A stretch of DNA of 14,280 nucleotides from CAZMCT01 sp964564785 (lineage in GTDB: Bacteria > Planctomycetota > Phycisphaerae > UBA1845 > Fen-1342), in contig CAZMCT010000108.1 in assembly GCA_964564785.1 (NCBI GenBank), forward strand, positions 1-14,280, given 5' to 3'. The notes under the pieces were generated by a model. The model ran no database searches. It saw nothing but the letters and a program-made list of their open reading frames with translations, and was not told where the DNA came from. The translations under genes were made by a program, and so were the position numbers. Shown here piece by piece: positions 1 through 7,329 of this stretch. The first letter of the stretch is position 1, and each line of letters begins with the position of its first letter.

Positions 1-64
1 CCCACCCCGGCCCCGCAGCCAGGACCACCACCACCATCAGCAGCCGCGCTTTCCTGCCGTTCAC
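1..64 (-). CDS. Start of a secreted or membrane protein (partial, cut by window edge)
   Basis: A GTG start at 64-62 opens a frame that runs off the left edge after 21 codons. The visible residues are MNGRKARLLMVVVVLAAGPG followed by W. A basic n-region followed by a run of Val, Leu and Ala is what a signal peptide or N-terminal anchor looks like. An AGGTG Shine-Dalgarno-like motif lies 5 nt upstream. An in-frame stop occurs farther upstream, and the earlier in-frame GTG codons have worse-placed ribosome sites. The gene follows the sigma and putative anti-sigma genes on the same strand after a 118-bp gap, so it may be the third gene of that unit and perhaps a target of the sigma factor. The family cannot be told from this fragment. 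Confidence 0.5.
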   Translation of the reverse strand, partial: MNGRKARLLMVVVVLAAGPGW

Positions 65-135
65 GTTCGCACCTGTGGCACAGCCGCTCCCGACCACGTA
101 CCTTTCTGCCACACTCCGTCTGATCCGGCGCTACC

Positions 136-157
136 CGTCGGCTGCGGCCGGCCGACG
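136..157 (-). other. 7-bp hairpin between anti-sigma gene and next gene
   Basis: The arms cgtcggc and gccgacg pair perfectly around an 8-nt loop in the 118-bp gap below the anti-sigma gene. There is no T-tract on either side, so an intrinsic terminator is not shown. It could be an attenuator, an mRNA-stabilising hairpin or chance in GC-rich DNA. Confidence 0.25.
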
Positions 158-182
158 CCGCGCCGCACCCGGACGTCCGAAA

Positions 183-608
183 CTACAACGTCTCAAACCG
201 CCCGAGCGACTCGCGCAGCCCTTCGAACAGGTCTTCCAGCTCGGCCGCATCGTCCGCGGGTCCGACCGTGGCGGTCACCTCGACCAGTTCGCCCACCTGC
301 GTGCTCGTCTCCTCCAGCGCGGCCACCCAGAGCTCCAGCGACTGCTCGGCATCGAGCGGTGCGGCCGTCCTCGGTCGCCATGCGGCCCACGTCACCGCCA
401 GCAGCACGGCCGCCGCGACGCCGATCCGCGCGCTCCAGACGCGGCGCGTCCGCCGGCGGCAGCGCTCGTTCTCGGCCCGCACGGCCGCCTGCACGCGTGC
501 GAGGCACTCCGGAGCAGGCGCGACGGGCGGCCACGGTCCCAGCGCCGCCAGCTCGCGTTCGATTTCGCGCTCGAGTTGCTTCAGGTCAGGCTCCACGGTC
601 GTCCTCAT
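183..608 (-). CDS. Single-pass membrane protein, probable anti-sigma factor
   Basis: A 141-residue protein starting ATG at 608, inside the end of the ECF sigma gene (23-bp overlap), which suggests translational coupling. Residues 1-58 are charged and helical-looking and rich in Glu and Arg. Residues about 62-79 (IGVAAAVLLAVTWAAW) form one hydrophobic segment. The rest is an acidic C-terminal region of likely helices (EQSLELWVAALEETS onward). This layout and position fit an anti-sigma factor that holds the sigma at the membrane. The HxxxCxxC signature of zinc-containing anti-sigma domains is absent; the only cysteines are isolated (ECLARV, ERCRRR). The function is therefore inferred from context and topology. 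With the basic segment before the helix, the N-terminal half should be cytoplasmic. Confidence 0.75.
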   Translation of the reverse strand: MRTTVEPDLKQLEREIERELAALGPWPPVAPAPECLARVQAAVRAENERCRRRTRRVWSARIGVAAAVLLAVTWAAWRPRTAAPLDAEQSLELWVAALEETSTQVGELVEVTATVGPADDAAELEDLFEGLRESLGRFETL

Positions 609-1152
609 CTTCCAGCTCGCGCCGTAGCCGCTGAAGACCGCGATGCGCGCGGGCCAGCGCTGTGCCGAGCGGGATCTTCAACAGGTCCGCGATCTCGCGG
701 AACGATAGCTCCGAGTAATGCCGCAGAACGAGCACCTCGCGCTCGCCCTCGGACAGCAACTCCAATGCGGCGGCAAGCTGTTCACCGCGCTCCGCCCGAA
801 GCAGTCGCTCCTCCGGGCCGCCATCGTCGGCGCCCGCCGCGCGGGCCGCAGCCACTTCCAGCGGCGCCGTCTCCCCGCGCCGCCCGCGCTGCCGGGCCCG
901 ATCGCGGGCGAGGTTCGCGGCGATGCGAAACAGCCACGACTCGAATTTCCCGACGTGGTCGTACTCATGAATCGCACGCACCACGCGGACCATCGTCTCC
1001 TGCAATAAGTCCTCCGCCGCGTCGCGCGAGCCCGTCAGCCGGAACACCAGCCCAAAGATTCGGCCGCTGTATGCCGCGACGAGTTCACTGAGCGCGTCCG
1101 GGTCCCGACGGCGTGCCTTTCGCAACAGCTCGTCCAGCCCGGCTCTGTCCAA
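586..1152 (-). CDS. ECF-family RNA polymerase sigma factor
   Basis: A 188-residue sigma-70 family factor of the extracytoplasmic-function type, which directs RNA polymerase to a specific promoter set. Region 2 spans about residues 25-91, with AAEDLLQETMVRVVRAIHEY and the FESWLFRIAANLARDRAR core-binding and -10 segment. Region 4 spans about 124-177, with LSEGEREVLVLRHYSELSF and the helix-turn-helix FREIADLLKIPLGTALARAH. The usual GTVKSR stretch of the recognition helix reads GTALAR, a modest deviation in the -35 reading helix. The start is TTG at 1152, preceded by GGTGAGG about 5 nt away; no ATG is suitably placed. It lies 53 bp after pyrC on the same strand and overlaps the putative anti-sigma gene, so it could be co-transcribed with both. 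The exact ECF group is not assigned. Confidence 0.93.
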   Translation of the reverse strand: MDRAGLDELLRKARRRDPDALSELVAAYSGRIFGLVFRLTGSRDAAEDLLQETMVRVVRAIHEYDHVGKFESWLFRIAANLARDRARQRGRRGETAPLEVAAARAAGADDGGPEERLLRAERGEQLAAALELLSEGEREVLVLRHYSELSFREIADLLKIPLGTALARAHRGLQRLRRELEDEDDRGA

Positions 1153-1205
1153 GACGCCCTCACCGAGCTTAACGCCCCACCGAATCTGAGATTGCCGTAG
1201 GCTGC

Positions 1206-2501
1206 CTACCCGCCGCCCACCCGCTCGTCCCGATAACGCCAGCAGCCCTCAACCAGCGTGCCCACCGCACGTCCTCGTACCCTCCGCCCGTCGAACGGTG
1301 TGTTTCGACTCTTGGACCGCATGCGCTCGACATCGATTGTCCACTCCACCTCCGGATCGATCAGTACGACGTCGGCCGGCTGACCGACCGCCAGGCTGCC
1401 GCCGGGGACTCCGAGAAGCTGAGCGGGGCGTGTAGACATGGCCCGAATCAGGTCGGGCCACTCGATAACCCTAGAAGTAACAAGCGCTTCGATGAAGAGC
1501 GGTAACGCGGTTTCGAGGCCGATGATCCCGAACGGTGCGTCCTGGAATTCGTACTCTTTCGTCTCGCGACGGTGCGGGGCGTGATCCGTTACGAGGCAGT
1601 CGATCGTACCGTCCTTAACACCTACTAGACAAGCACTTACGTCCGCACGACTCCGCAGCGGCGGCTTCATCTTGGTGTTCGTGTCGAACGTCGCACAGGC
1701 CTCGTCCGTCAGCAGCAGGTGGTGCGGGCACACCTCCGTTGTCACCCGCTGCCCGGCCTTCTTCGCAGCCCGGACCAACTCGACGGTCGCCGCGACCGAC
1801 ACATGCGCCACGTGATAGCGCACTCCGGCTTGCGCCGCGAGCGTGATATCCCGCTGTGCCATGACCACCTCGCAAGCCGGCGGGATGCCCGCCAGCCCCA
1901 GCCGCGTCGCCGTCGCGCCCGAGTTCATGCTCCCGCGGCCCGACAGCGTCGGCTCCTCACAGTGCTGGATGAACAGCCGGTCAAACATGCTCACGTAGCG
2001 CATCGCCCGCAGGCACACCGCCGCGTCGGCCACGCCGTCGCCGTCGTCGCTGAACGCGATCGCACCCGCCCGCACCATCAGCCCGATCTCGGCCAGCTCC
2101 TTGCCCTGCCGGCCGGCCGTCAGCGCCCCGATCGGGTACACCCGGGTCGAGCCCGTGCGCGCGGCCTGCCGCAGGACAAACTCGATGGCCGAGTCGTTGT
2201 CCAGCGGCGGGTTCGTGTTCGGCATGCAGGCCACGGCGGTGAACCCACCCGCAGCCGCCGCAGCCGTTCCCGACTCGATCGTCTCGGCTTCCTCGAATCC
2301 CGGCTCACGCAGATGCACGTGCATGTCGATCAGGCCGGGGGCGACGATCAGGCCGGCCGCGTCGATAACCTCGTCTGCGGACCGCGGCACGCCCTTGCCG
2401 ATGGCGGCGATACGGCCGTTGCTGATGGCCAGGTCGGTGTGCTCGTCGATCTGCTGCGCGGGATCGATGATCCGGCCGCCGCGAATAAGAAGGCTGCTCA
2501 T
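1206..2501 (-). CDS. pyrC: Dihydroorotase (multifunctional-type, class I)
   Basis: A 431-residue amidohydrolase catalysing the reversible ring closure of N-carbamoyl-L-aspartate to dihydroorotate in cytosolic de novo pyrimidine synthesis. Metal and substrate residues are visible: DMHVHLREPG gives H61, H63 and substrate-binding R65; MPNTNP gives N95; FSDDGDG holds the bridging Asp (152/153); QHCEE gives H180; VAHVS gives H233; TDHAPH gives the catalytic D306. This complete set argues for an active enzyme rather than the inactive pyrimidine-complex homologue. The start at 2501 is chosen because AGGTGAG lies 7 nt upstream and the protein then begins with the usual MSSLLIRGGRIIDP. The frame stays open up to 2684, but that extension is low-complexity and would overlap the divergent gene. 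No pyrB is adjacent in the window. An ECF sigma gene follows 53 bp downstream. Confidence 0.96.
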   Translation of the reverse strand: MSSLLIRGGRIIDPAQQIDEHTDLAISNGRIAAIGKGVPRSADEVIDAAGLIVAPGLIDMHVHLREPGFEEAETIESGTAAAAAGGFTAVACMPNTNPPLDNDSAIEFVLRQAARTGSTRVYPIGALTAGRQGKELAEIGLMVRAGAIAFSDDGDGVADAAVCLRAMRYVSMFDRLFIQHCEEPTLSGRGSMNSGATATRLGLAGIPPACEVVMAQRDITLAAQAGVRYHVAHVSVAATVELVRAAKKAGQRVTTEVCPHHLLLTDEACATFDTNTKMKPPLRSRADVSACLVGVKDGTIDCLVTDHAPHRRETKEYEFQDAPFGIIGLETALPLFIEALVTSRVIEWPDLIRAMSTRPAQLLGVPGGSLAVGQPADVVLIDPEVEWTIDVERMRSKSRNTPFDGRRVRGRAVGTLVEGCWRYRDERVGGG

Positions 2502-2542
2502 GGGGTTGCTCACCTGGGCGATCCGACGAACGCCGGACCGGC

Positions 2543-2575
2543 CAGTATCATACTGCGGCCCCGCAGGCGTGCCAC
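2543..2575 (-). promoter_or_regulatory. Candidate pyrC promoter with overlapping 13-bp dyad
   Basis: On the minus strand GTGGCA (2575-2570) is followed by a 17-nt spacer and TATGAT (2552-2547), a 4/6 and 5/6 match to the sigma-70 consensus, giving a start near 2540 and a leader of about 39 nt. The -10 lies inside a perfect dyad, cagtat-c-atactg (2543-2555). Because of the dyad, the plus strand reads TATCAT at 2546-2551 and could serve as the -10 of the divergent methyltransferase gene, though its -35 (ccgacg) is poor. The dyad could be an operator or simply two back-to-back -10 boxes. Confidence 0.45.
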
Positions 2576-2664
2576 GGATCGGAGTCGCGCCGCCGGCAGC
2601 GGTGGAGTGGCGCGGTTCAAACGGCGTATCCGCGCCGGGCCTTGGTGGCCTCAAGGACGCACGC

Positions 2665-3555
2665 ATGCCGTCATCCGAACTCATCGCCGACAGTCTGCAT
2701 CACGCGCCCCTGCTCCTCGATGGGGCGACCGGCACCGAGCTCGAGCGCCGCGGCGCGGGTGGCCCGCCCCCGCTCTGGTCGGCCGCGGCACTCCTGACCG
2801 CACCCGCCATCGTGCAGCAGATTCACGCCGATTACGTCGCGGCCGGGGCCGACATCCTGGTCGCGGATACCTTTCGCACCAACCCGCGTACGCTGCGGCG
2901 GGCCGGATTGTACGACCGCGGACGTGCGCTGAACCGCCTCGCCGTGGCGTTGGCCCGTGCGGCCGCGAAGAACGCGCCGCACCAACCCGTTTGGGTGGCT
3001 GCCAGCGTCGCCCCCGTCGAGGACTGCTACCGCCCCGACCTCGTCCCGTCGGATGACGAGCTGGAGCACGAACACGCCGAACTGCTCGACTGGCTGGCCG
3101 CCGCCGGCCCCGACCTGCTTTGGCTCGAAACGATGAACACCGCCCGCGAGGCGCGCATCGCGGCTGCCGCGGCCGCGATCCGCAACTTGCCGCTGGCCGC
3201 CAGCTTCGTGGTGGCGGAGGATGGCCGGCTGCTCGGCGGTGATACGCTCGAGGAAGCCGTACAAGCGGTCGAACCGCTCCAGCCCCTCGCCCTCGGGTTG
3301 AACTGCATCCCGCCCCGCGGCGCCACCGCGCTGCTGCCCCGCTTGCGGCACGCGACCGGCCGACCGCTGGCGGTCTACGCGCACGTCAACAATGTCCGGC
3401 CGATCCGCGGCTGGTCCTATGCGCAGTCCGTCGGGCCGGAGGAGTACGCCGCGTACGCCGCCCAGTGGATTTCGGCCGGCGCGAGCATCGTCGGCGGCTG
3501 CTGCGGAACGCAACCCGCCCACATTCGGGCCATCCGAGCCCGGATCGCGCGTTGA
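2665..3555 (+). CDS. Homocysteine S-methyltransferase family protein
   Basis: A 296-residue protein matching the stand-alone homocysteine S-methyltransferase (Pfam S-methyl_trans) barrel, which transfers a methyl group from a sulfonium or betaine-type donor to a thiol such as homocysteine to make methionine. The N-terminal DGATGTELERRG (D19-G30) is the family signature. The three zinc-binding cysteines are present: C214 in GLNCIPP, and C279/C280 in GGCCGTQPAHIRAI. Its length fits the single-domain MmuM/BHMT-like class; no folate, cobalamin or activation domain of MetH follows. The ATG at 2665 has AAGGA 7 nt upstream. It is cytosolic with no signal peptide. It is divergent from pyrC and followed by an orphan dockerin-like coding motif in the same frame. 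The methyl donor cannot be read from the sequence. Confidence 0.92.
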   Translation: MPSSELIADSLHHAPLLLDGATGTELERRGAGGPPPLWSAAALLTAPAIVQQIHADYVAAGADILVADTFRTNPRTLRRAGLYDRGRALNRLAVALARAAAKNAPHQPVWVAASVAPVEDCYRPDLVPSDDELEHEHAELLDWLAAAGPDLLWLETMNTAREARIAAAAAAIRNLPLAASFVVAEDGRLLGGDTLEEAVQAVEPLQPLALGLNCIPPRGATALLPRLRHATGRPLAVYAHVNNVRPIRGWSYAQSVGPEEYAAYAAQWISAGASIVGGCCGTQPAHIRAIRARIAR

Positions 3556-3558
3556 GAC

Positions 3559-3705
3559 GTGGGCAGCACGCGGCCGGGCGATCTCAACTGCGACGGTCCG
3601 GGGAGTCTCGGCGATATCAATCCGTTCGTGCTGCTGCCGAGCGGCGGACAGTCGCACGGCGATTCGAGCCCGACGCCCCTGCCGCCCCGCGAAACACCGC
3701 TGCCG
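3559..3705 (+). pseudogene. Orphan half-dockerin coding motif (gene remnant?)
   Basis: Between the methyltransferase stop (3553-3555) and the AsmA-like start (3759), the frame beginning GTG at 3559 encodes a single dockerin-like half: GDLNCDGPGSLGDINPFV at 3577-3630, then LL and a Pro/Gly/Ser-rich tail. This is the motif seen at the C-terminus of the secreted protein at 7330-8334. The two DNAs share the identical first 14 bases (ggcgatctcaactg) and gatatcaatcc. The normal V-hydrophobic-F stretch reads PGSL here, and no second half follows. The frame is the same as the methyltransferase's, separated by its TGA plus one codon. It is most simply the worn 3' end of a lost secreted-protein gene. 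Stop-codon readthrough making a C-terminal tail is the less likely alternative. No ribosome site precedes the GTG. Confidence 0.5.
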
Positions 3706-3746
3706 GGCGGCGATACTCCCGCGTCACCCGGCCCTCCCGTCGCGCG

Positions 3747-3758
3747 TACAATGCGGCC
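3747..3758 (+). promoter_or_regulatory. Candidate -10 element for leaderless transcription
   Basis: TACAAT (3747-3752, 5/6 of consensus) ends 6 nt before the ATG at 3759, so transcription would begin at or next to the A of the start codon. No Shine-Dalgarno motif occurs in the preceding 20 nt. The -35 position (tcaccc, 3724-3729) is weak. Confidence 0.45.
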
Positions 3759-6700
3759 ATGCCCCAGCGCCCCCGGCGTCTTCGTTGGCTGCTTGCAGCC
3801 GCGTTCCTGGCCGCGCTGGCCCTCGCGCTCAGCTATCGCCACTTCACGCATCCGCAGCGGCTCGCGGCGCGCGCGGCGGCCGCACTTCGCGAACTCGGGC
3901 TGCCCGACGTCCGCATCGGGCACGCGGCCTTCTCTCCGGGCGACGGGCTCGCGCTCGAGAACGTCACCAGCGCGACACTCAATACCGGTACCCGTCCGTT
4001 CCACCTGCGGATCGGCTTAGCGCGGATCCGCCTCAGCCTCGCCGCCCTCCTGTTCGGACAGTTCCATCCCACCTGGGTCGAGCTGGACGGCGTCACGATC
4101 GCCGTGCTCCTCGACCCGGCCGCGCCGCGCGCCGCGGAGCCCGCTCCGGGTCCCGACTTCGGCGCACGGCTGGCCCAACTGCTGCACGAACGGTCCCTTC
4201 CGCCACTCTCGCTGAAGTCCGCGGACCTGCAATTGCAGGTGCGGGACCGCAGTGGGTCGCGGCTCATCCTGCGGCACCTGGTCTCGGGGGCCGGGCAGCC
4301 GGGCGCCGACACATACGACCTGCGCCTCGATCGCATGCCGGCGCTGCCGACACCGCTCGCGGTAGTGCGCTGGGCCCCGCGCCGCAACACGATCGAGTGT
4401 GTTGCCGCCGGGACGCAGCTCGATATCGACGCGTTCGTGCGCTTGCTCCCCCCCGACGCGCTCGCCGCCCTGCGGCCGTTGACCTTGAGCGGCGGGTGGC
4501 AGGCCGAGCGGGTGATGTTCCGATTGGGCGGGCCGGCCGGTGGAGGCTTCGGAGAGACGCAACTGGCCGCGGCTGACCTGCGGGTCGGTTCCGGCGAGCT
4601 GGTCGTCCCGGTCGAAGCGGCCCCGGCGCCCGGGGCGGGCGAACGGGCCGAGCCGTACCTGCGACTGCGGGACGTCGCCGGCACCCTGCATTACGAGCGG
4701 CCGGATCCCGCGCAGCCGGGCGAATTCGGGGGCGAGCTGACGGCGGACCTGCGTGGGGCGGCGGTGCGCCTGGCGCTGCGAGCGGACGCGGGACCGCTGA
4801 ACGGCTGGCTGTTCGGGCCCCGAGCGGCGGGCGTGGCGCCGACGCTCCACGAGGTGCGGGCCGCTGAGCTGGAGGTGCGGGGGCTCGAGTTCCCGACACC
4901 GCAAACGTGGCCGGCGTTTCTCGAATCACCGCACCTGCGTGGCCCGCTGGGCTCGATCTTCCGGGACTACGCAGCGCGGGGGCGGATGTCGGCGCATGTG
5001 CGTGTCCTGCCGGACACGGGCCATGGTGAGCCGACGGCGCGGCTTGAAGCCGTGCTCGAGCCGGAGGGCATGTCGTGCCGCTACCGGCATTTTCCCCTGC
5101 CGTTCGACGACGTGCGGGGAACGGTCCGCATCGCGGGGGGCCGCGTGTTCCTTGACGACGTGCGCGGCCGCCACGGCTCGGGCGAAGTGCACGTGAGCGG
5201 CGAGCTGGAGAACACGCAGCACTGGACGGGGTTTGACCTGACGTTCCGCGGCACGGCCGTGCCGCTGGACGGCGACTTGTACGCGGCCTTGCCTGCGGAC
5301 TACCAGCGCTTGTGGGGGCAGGCCGCGCCGCTGGGCCTGTGCGACATTACCACGCGCGTGCAGCGCCCGAACGGATCGGCCCAGACGGGGGTGCTGCCCG
5401 CGACCGTGAGCGTTGCGGCACATCTGCTCAGCGGGAGTCTGAACATCGGGCCGCAGCAGCGGATCGACCACGCGGACGGCTGGCTACAGGTCGAGGATGG
5501 GCGGGTGTGGGCACGGCAGTTGCGCGGGTTCGACGGCCAGACCGCGATCCTGCTCGACGGCCTGTTGCACGGCACCGATGACGCCGAAACGGCCGACGTG
5601 CGAGTGGAACTCCACGGGCTGGCCGTCACACAGGAGGCGCGTCTCGATCCGGCCGCGACGCAGCCGGCCCTGCGTTTTGCCGGCCGAGCGGACGCCTGCG
5701 GCCGGGTGTGGTCAAGAGACAAGCAGCGCGGGCAGCATCTGCTCGTACGGCTGAGGGGCGGCGAGCTGCGCGGGTCGGACCCCGAGCGCGCCTGGACCGT
5801 CACGGACGGCCTTGTGGAGGTTCAAGATTCACTTTCGCGCATCCGGTCATTTACCGCGACACAAGAAGCGGCTCGGCTGCTGCTCGCCGGCACGCTGCCT
5901 CCCGGCGGGTCAGGTGTGTGCCCCACGCTCGAGCTGCACGCATCCACGCCGCTGCTCGAGCAACTCTACCCCCAGTTTCTGCCGGCCGACTGGACCGCGT
6001 CGGTCCGGGCGATCGAGCCGGCCGGCGCGGGCGACGTGCGCGTGCAACTGAGCCCGGACCCGCGCGACCCGTCGCGGCCGGCCGTCGCGGTCGAGTGCAC
6101 GGCCGCATCCGTCCGGCCCCGGGCGCTGCCCATGGACTTGCGGGACGTGACGGCGCGGTTTGCGCTGTGGTCCCACGGATTCCAGGTCCACGAAGCCGTT
6201 GCCCGGTGCGGAACCGACGGGCGGATCACGGTCCGCCAGGCGGCGCCGGGCGCGTGGGAGGGTCCGTCGGTCGCGGCCGAGTTCGACGTGGCCGCGGAGC
6301 GGATGGAGTTCTCGCCGGGCGTCGTTGGGGCATTGCCGGCCGCCGTGGCGCGGGCCCTGGAACGCATCGCACTGCGCGGCGGTTTTGATCTGCGCTCGCA
6401 CGTGCGTATCGGTGGCGACGGGGGACGGACGTGGGAGCTGGCGGGCGAAGTCGTGCTACGCGACGCGGCCCTGCGACTGGGCCTGGACGCACAGATCGCG
6501 GCCGGAGCGCTGCGGGGGTCGCTCCGGGTGGGGACGGAGCACGACGTGGATCTGGACAGCGTGCTCACGGTCGAGCGCGGGACGATCGCGGGGCGGGTGC
6601 TCGAAGAGTTACGCGGCCGGCTGCGGATGGCACCCGGGGATGCCTGGGTGCGGCTGGCGGACGTATACGGCCGGGTCTGCGGAGGTGTGGTCCAGGCGCA

Positions 6701-7280
6701 GCTGGCGCTGGATCCGGTGAGCACGGACTACGAGCTGACGGTGAACGTGGACGATGTCGCGGCGGCGGAGCTGCTGCCGCGCGGCGCCGCGGCCGAAGGG
6801 TCTCCGCGCCCGGGCCGCATCGACGCGGAGTTGTGGCTGCGCGGGCGGGGCGACGACGTCGGGACGCGACGCGGTGGGGGGCGTCTGCGGGTCCGTGGCG
6901 GCTCACTGGTGCAGTTGCCCATCGTGGAGTGGGTGGTGCGGCTGGCGCCGCCGGTGAGCGACGCGGTGGACACGGCCACGATGCGCTTCCTGTGGGAGGG
7001 CCGCACCTTGCGGCTCGAACGGGTCGACATCCGCGGGCGCGACCTGCGACTGGTGGGCGAGGGCAGTTGGAGCCTGCGCGACGATCGGATCGAGATGACT
7101 CTCTACGCAGCACACCCGGACGACTGGCCGCGCTTGGGTGTGCTCAGCGAACTGGTCGAGTCGGCCGGGCGGGCGCTCGTGCAGTATCGCGTCGACGGCA
7201 CGCTGGATGAGCCGCGTGTTCGGGCGGAGCCGCTGCATTCGCTAAGCGAACCAGTGCGGCGGCTGCTCGCGGGGGACTAG
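3759..7280 (+). CDS. Large AsmA-like membrane-anchored protein
   Basis: A 1173-residue protein with a basic N-terminus (MPQRPRRLRW) and one membrane segment at about residues 10-26, then a very long periplasmic-type region of repeated beta-strand-like stretches. The first of these (LPDVRIGHAAFSPGDGLALEN, shortened here) is the usual opening of AsmA/YhdP-like proteins. The end, about residues 1040-1140, has the AsmA C-terminal style: LVQLPIVEWVVRLAPP at 1050-1065, then LERVDIRGRDLRLVGEG and a closing DDRIEMTL. Known members span the envelope as long beta-grooves that shield lipids moving between membranes; a comparable role here is inference. The start at 3759 gives a clean anchor; the open frame reaches back to 3465 but overlaps the upstream gene. 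It appears to lack a ribosome site (see the -10 element just upstream). It is convergent with the thioredoxin-like gene 49 bp beyond. Confidence 0.85.
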   Translation: MPQRPRRLRWLLAAAFLAALALALSYRHFTHPQRLAARAAAALRELGLPDVRIGHAAFSPGDGLALENVTSATLNTGTRPFHLRIGLARIRLSLAALLFGQFHPTWVELDGVTIAVLLDPAAPRAAEPAPGPDFGARLAQLLHERSLPPLSLKSADLQLQVRDRSGSRLILRHLVSGAGQPGADTYDLRLDRMPALPTPLAVVRWAPRRNTIECVAAGTQLDIDAFVRLLPPDALAALRPLTLSGGWQAERVMFRLGGPAGGGFGETQLAAADLRVGSGELVVPVEAAPAPGAGERAEPYLRLRDVAGTLHYERPDPAQPGEFGGELTADLRGAAVRLALRADAGPLNGWLFGPRAAGVAPTLHEVRAAELEVRGLEFPTPQTWPAFLESPHLRGPLGSIFRDYAARGRMSAHVRVLPDTGHGEPTARLEAVLEPEGMSCRYRHFPLPFDDVRGTVRIAGGRVFLDDVRGRHGSGEVHVSGELENTQHWTGFDLTFRGTAVPLDGDLYAALPADYQRLWGQAAPLGLCDITTRVQRPNGSAQTGVLPATVSVAAHLLSGSLNIGPQQRIDHADGWLQVEDGRVWARQLRGFDGQTAILLDGLLHGTDDAETADVRVELHGLAVTQEARLDPAATQPALRFAGRADACGRVWSRDKQRGQHLLVRLRGGELRGSDPERAWTVTDGLVEVQDSLSRIRSFTATQEAARLLLAGTLPPGGSGVCPTLELHASTPLLEQLYPQFLPADWTASVRAIEPAGAGDVRVQLSPDPRDPSRPAVAVECTAASVRPRALPMDLRDVTARFALWSHGFQVHEAVARCGTDGRITVRQAAPGAWEGPSVAAEFDVAAERMEFSPGVVGALPAAVARALERIALRGGFDLRSHVRIGGDGGRTWELAGEVVLRDAALRLGLDAQIAAGALRGSLRVGTEHDVDLDSVLTVERGTIAGRVLEELRGRLRMAPGDAWVRLADVYGRVCGGVVQAQLALDPVSTDYELTVNVDDVAAAELLPRGAAAEGSPRPGRIDAELWLRGRGDDVGTRRGGGRLRVRGGSLVQLPIVEWVVRLAPPVSDAVDTATMRFLWEGRTLRLERVDIRGRDLRLVGEGSWSLRDDRIEMTLYAAHPDDWPRLGVLSELVESAGRALVQYRVDGTLDEPRVRAEPLHSLSEPVRRLLAGD

Positions 7281-7329
7281 CCGCGGGCCATCGGCATCGG
7301 GGCTGGGTTGCGCCACCGCCACGCGGGAA

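Noticed and set aside
75..1091. Long plus-strand open frame opposite the sigma and anti-sigma genes
   Set aside because: Arg/Pro/Ala-rich low-information translation antisense to two well-supported genes; typical of high-GC DNA.
2502..2684. N-terminal extension of dihydroorotase by 61 residues
   Set aside because: Unlike any dihydroorotase N-terminus, overlaps the divergent methyltransferase start, and a clear ribosome site precedes the ATG at 2501.
2671..3657. Minus-strand open frame opposite the methyltransferase
   Set aside because: Shadow frame; the plus strand carries intact family motifs throughout.
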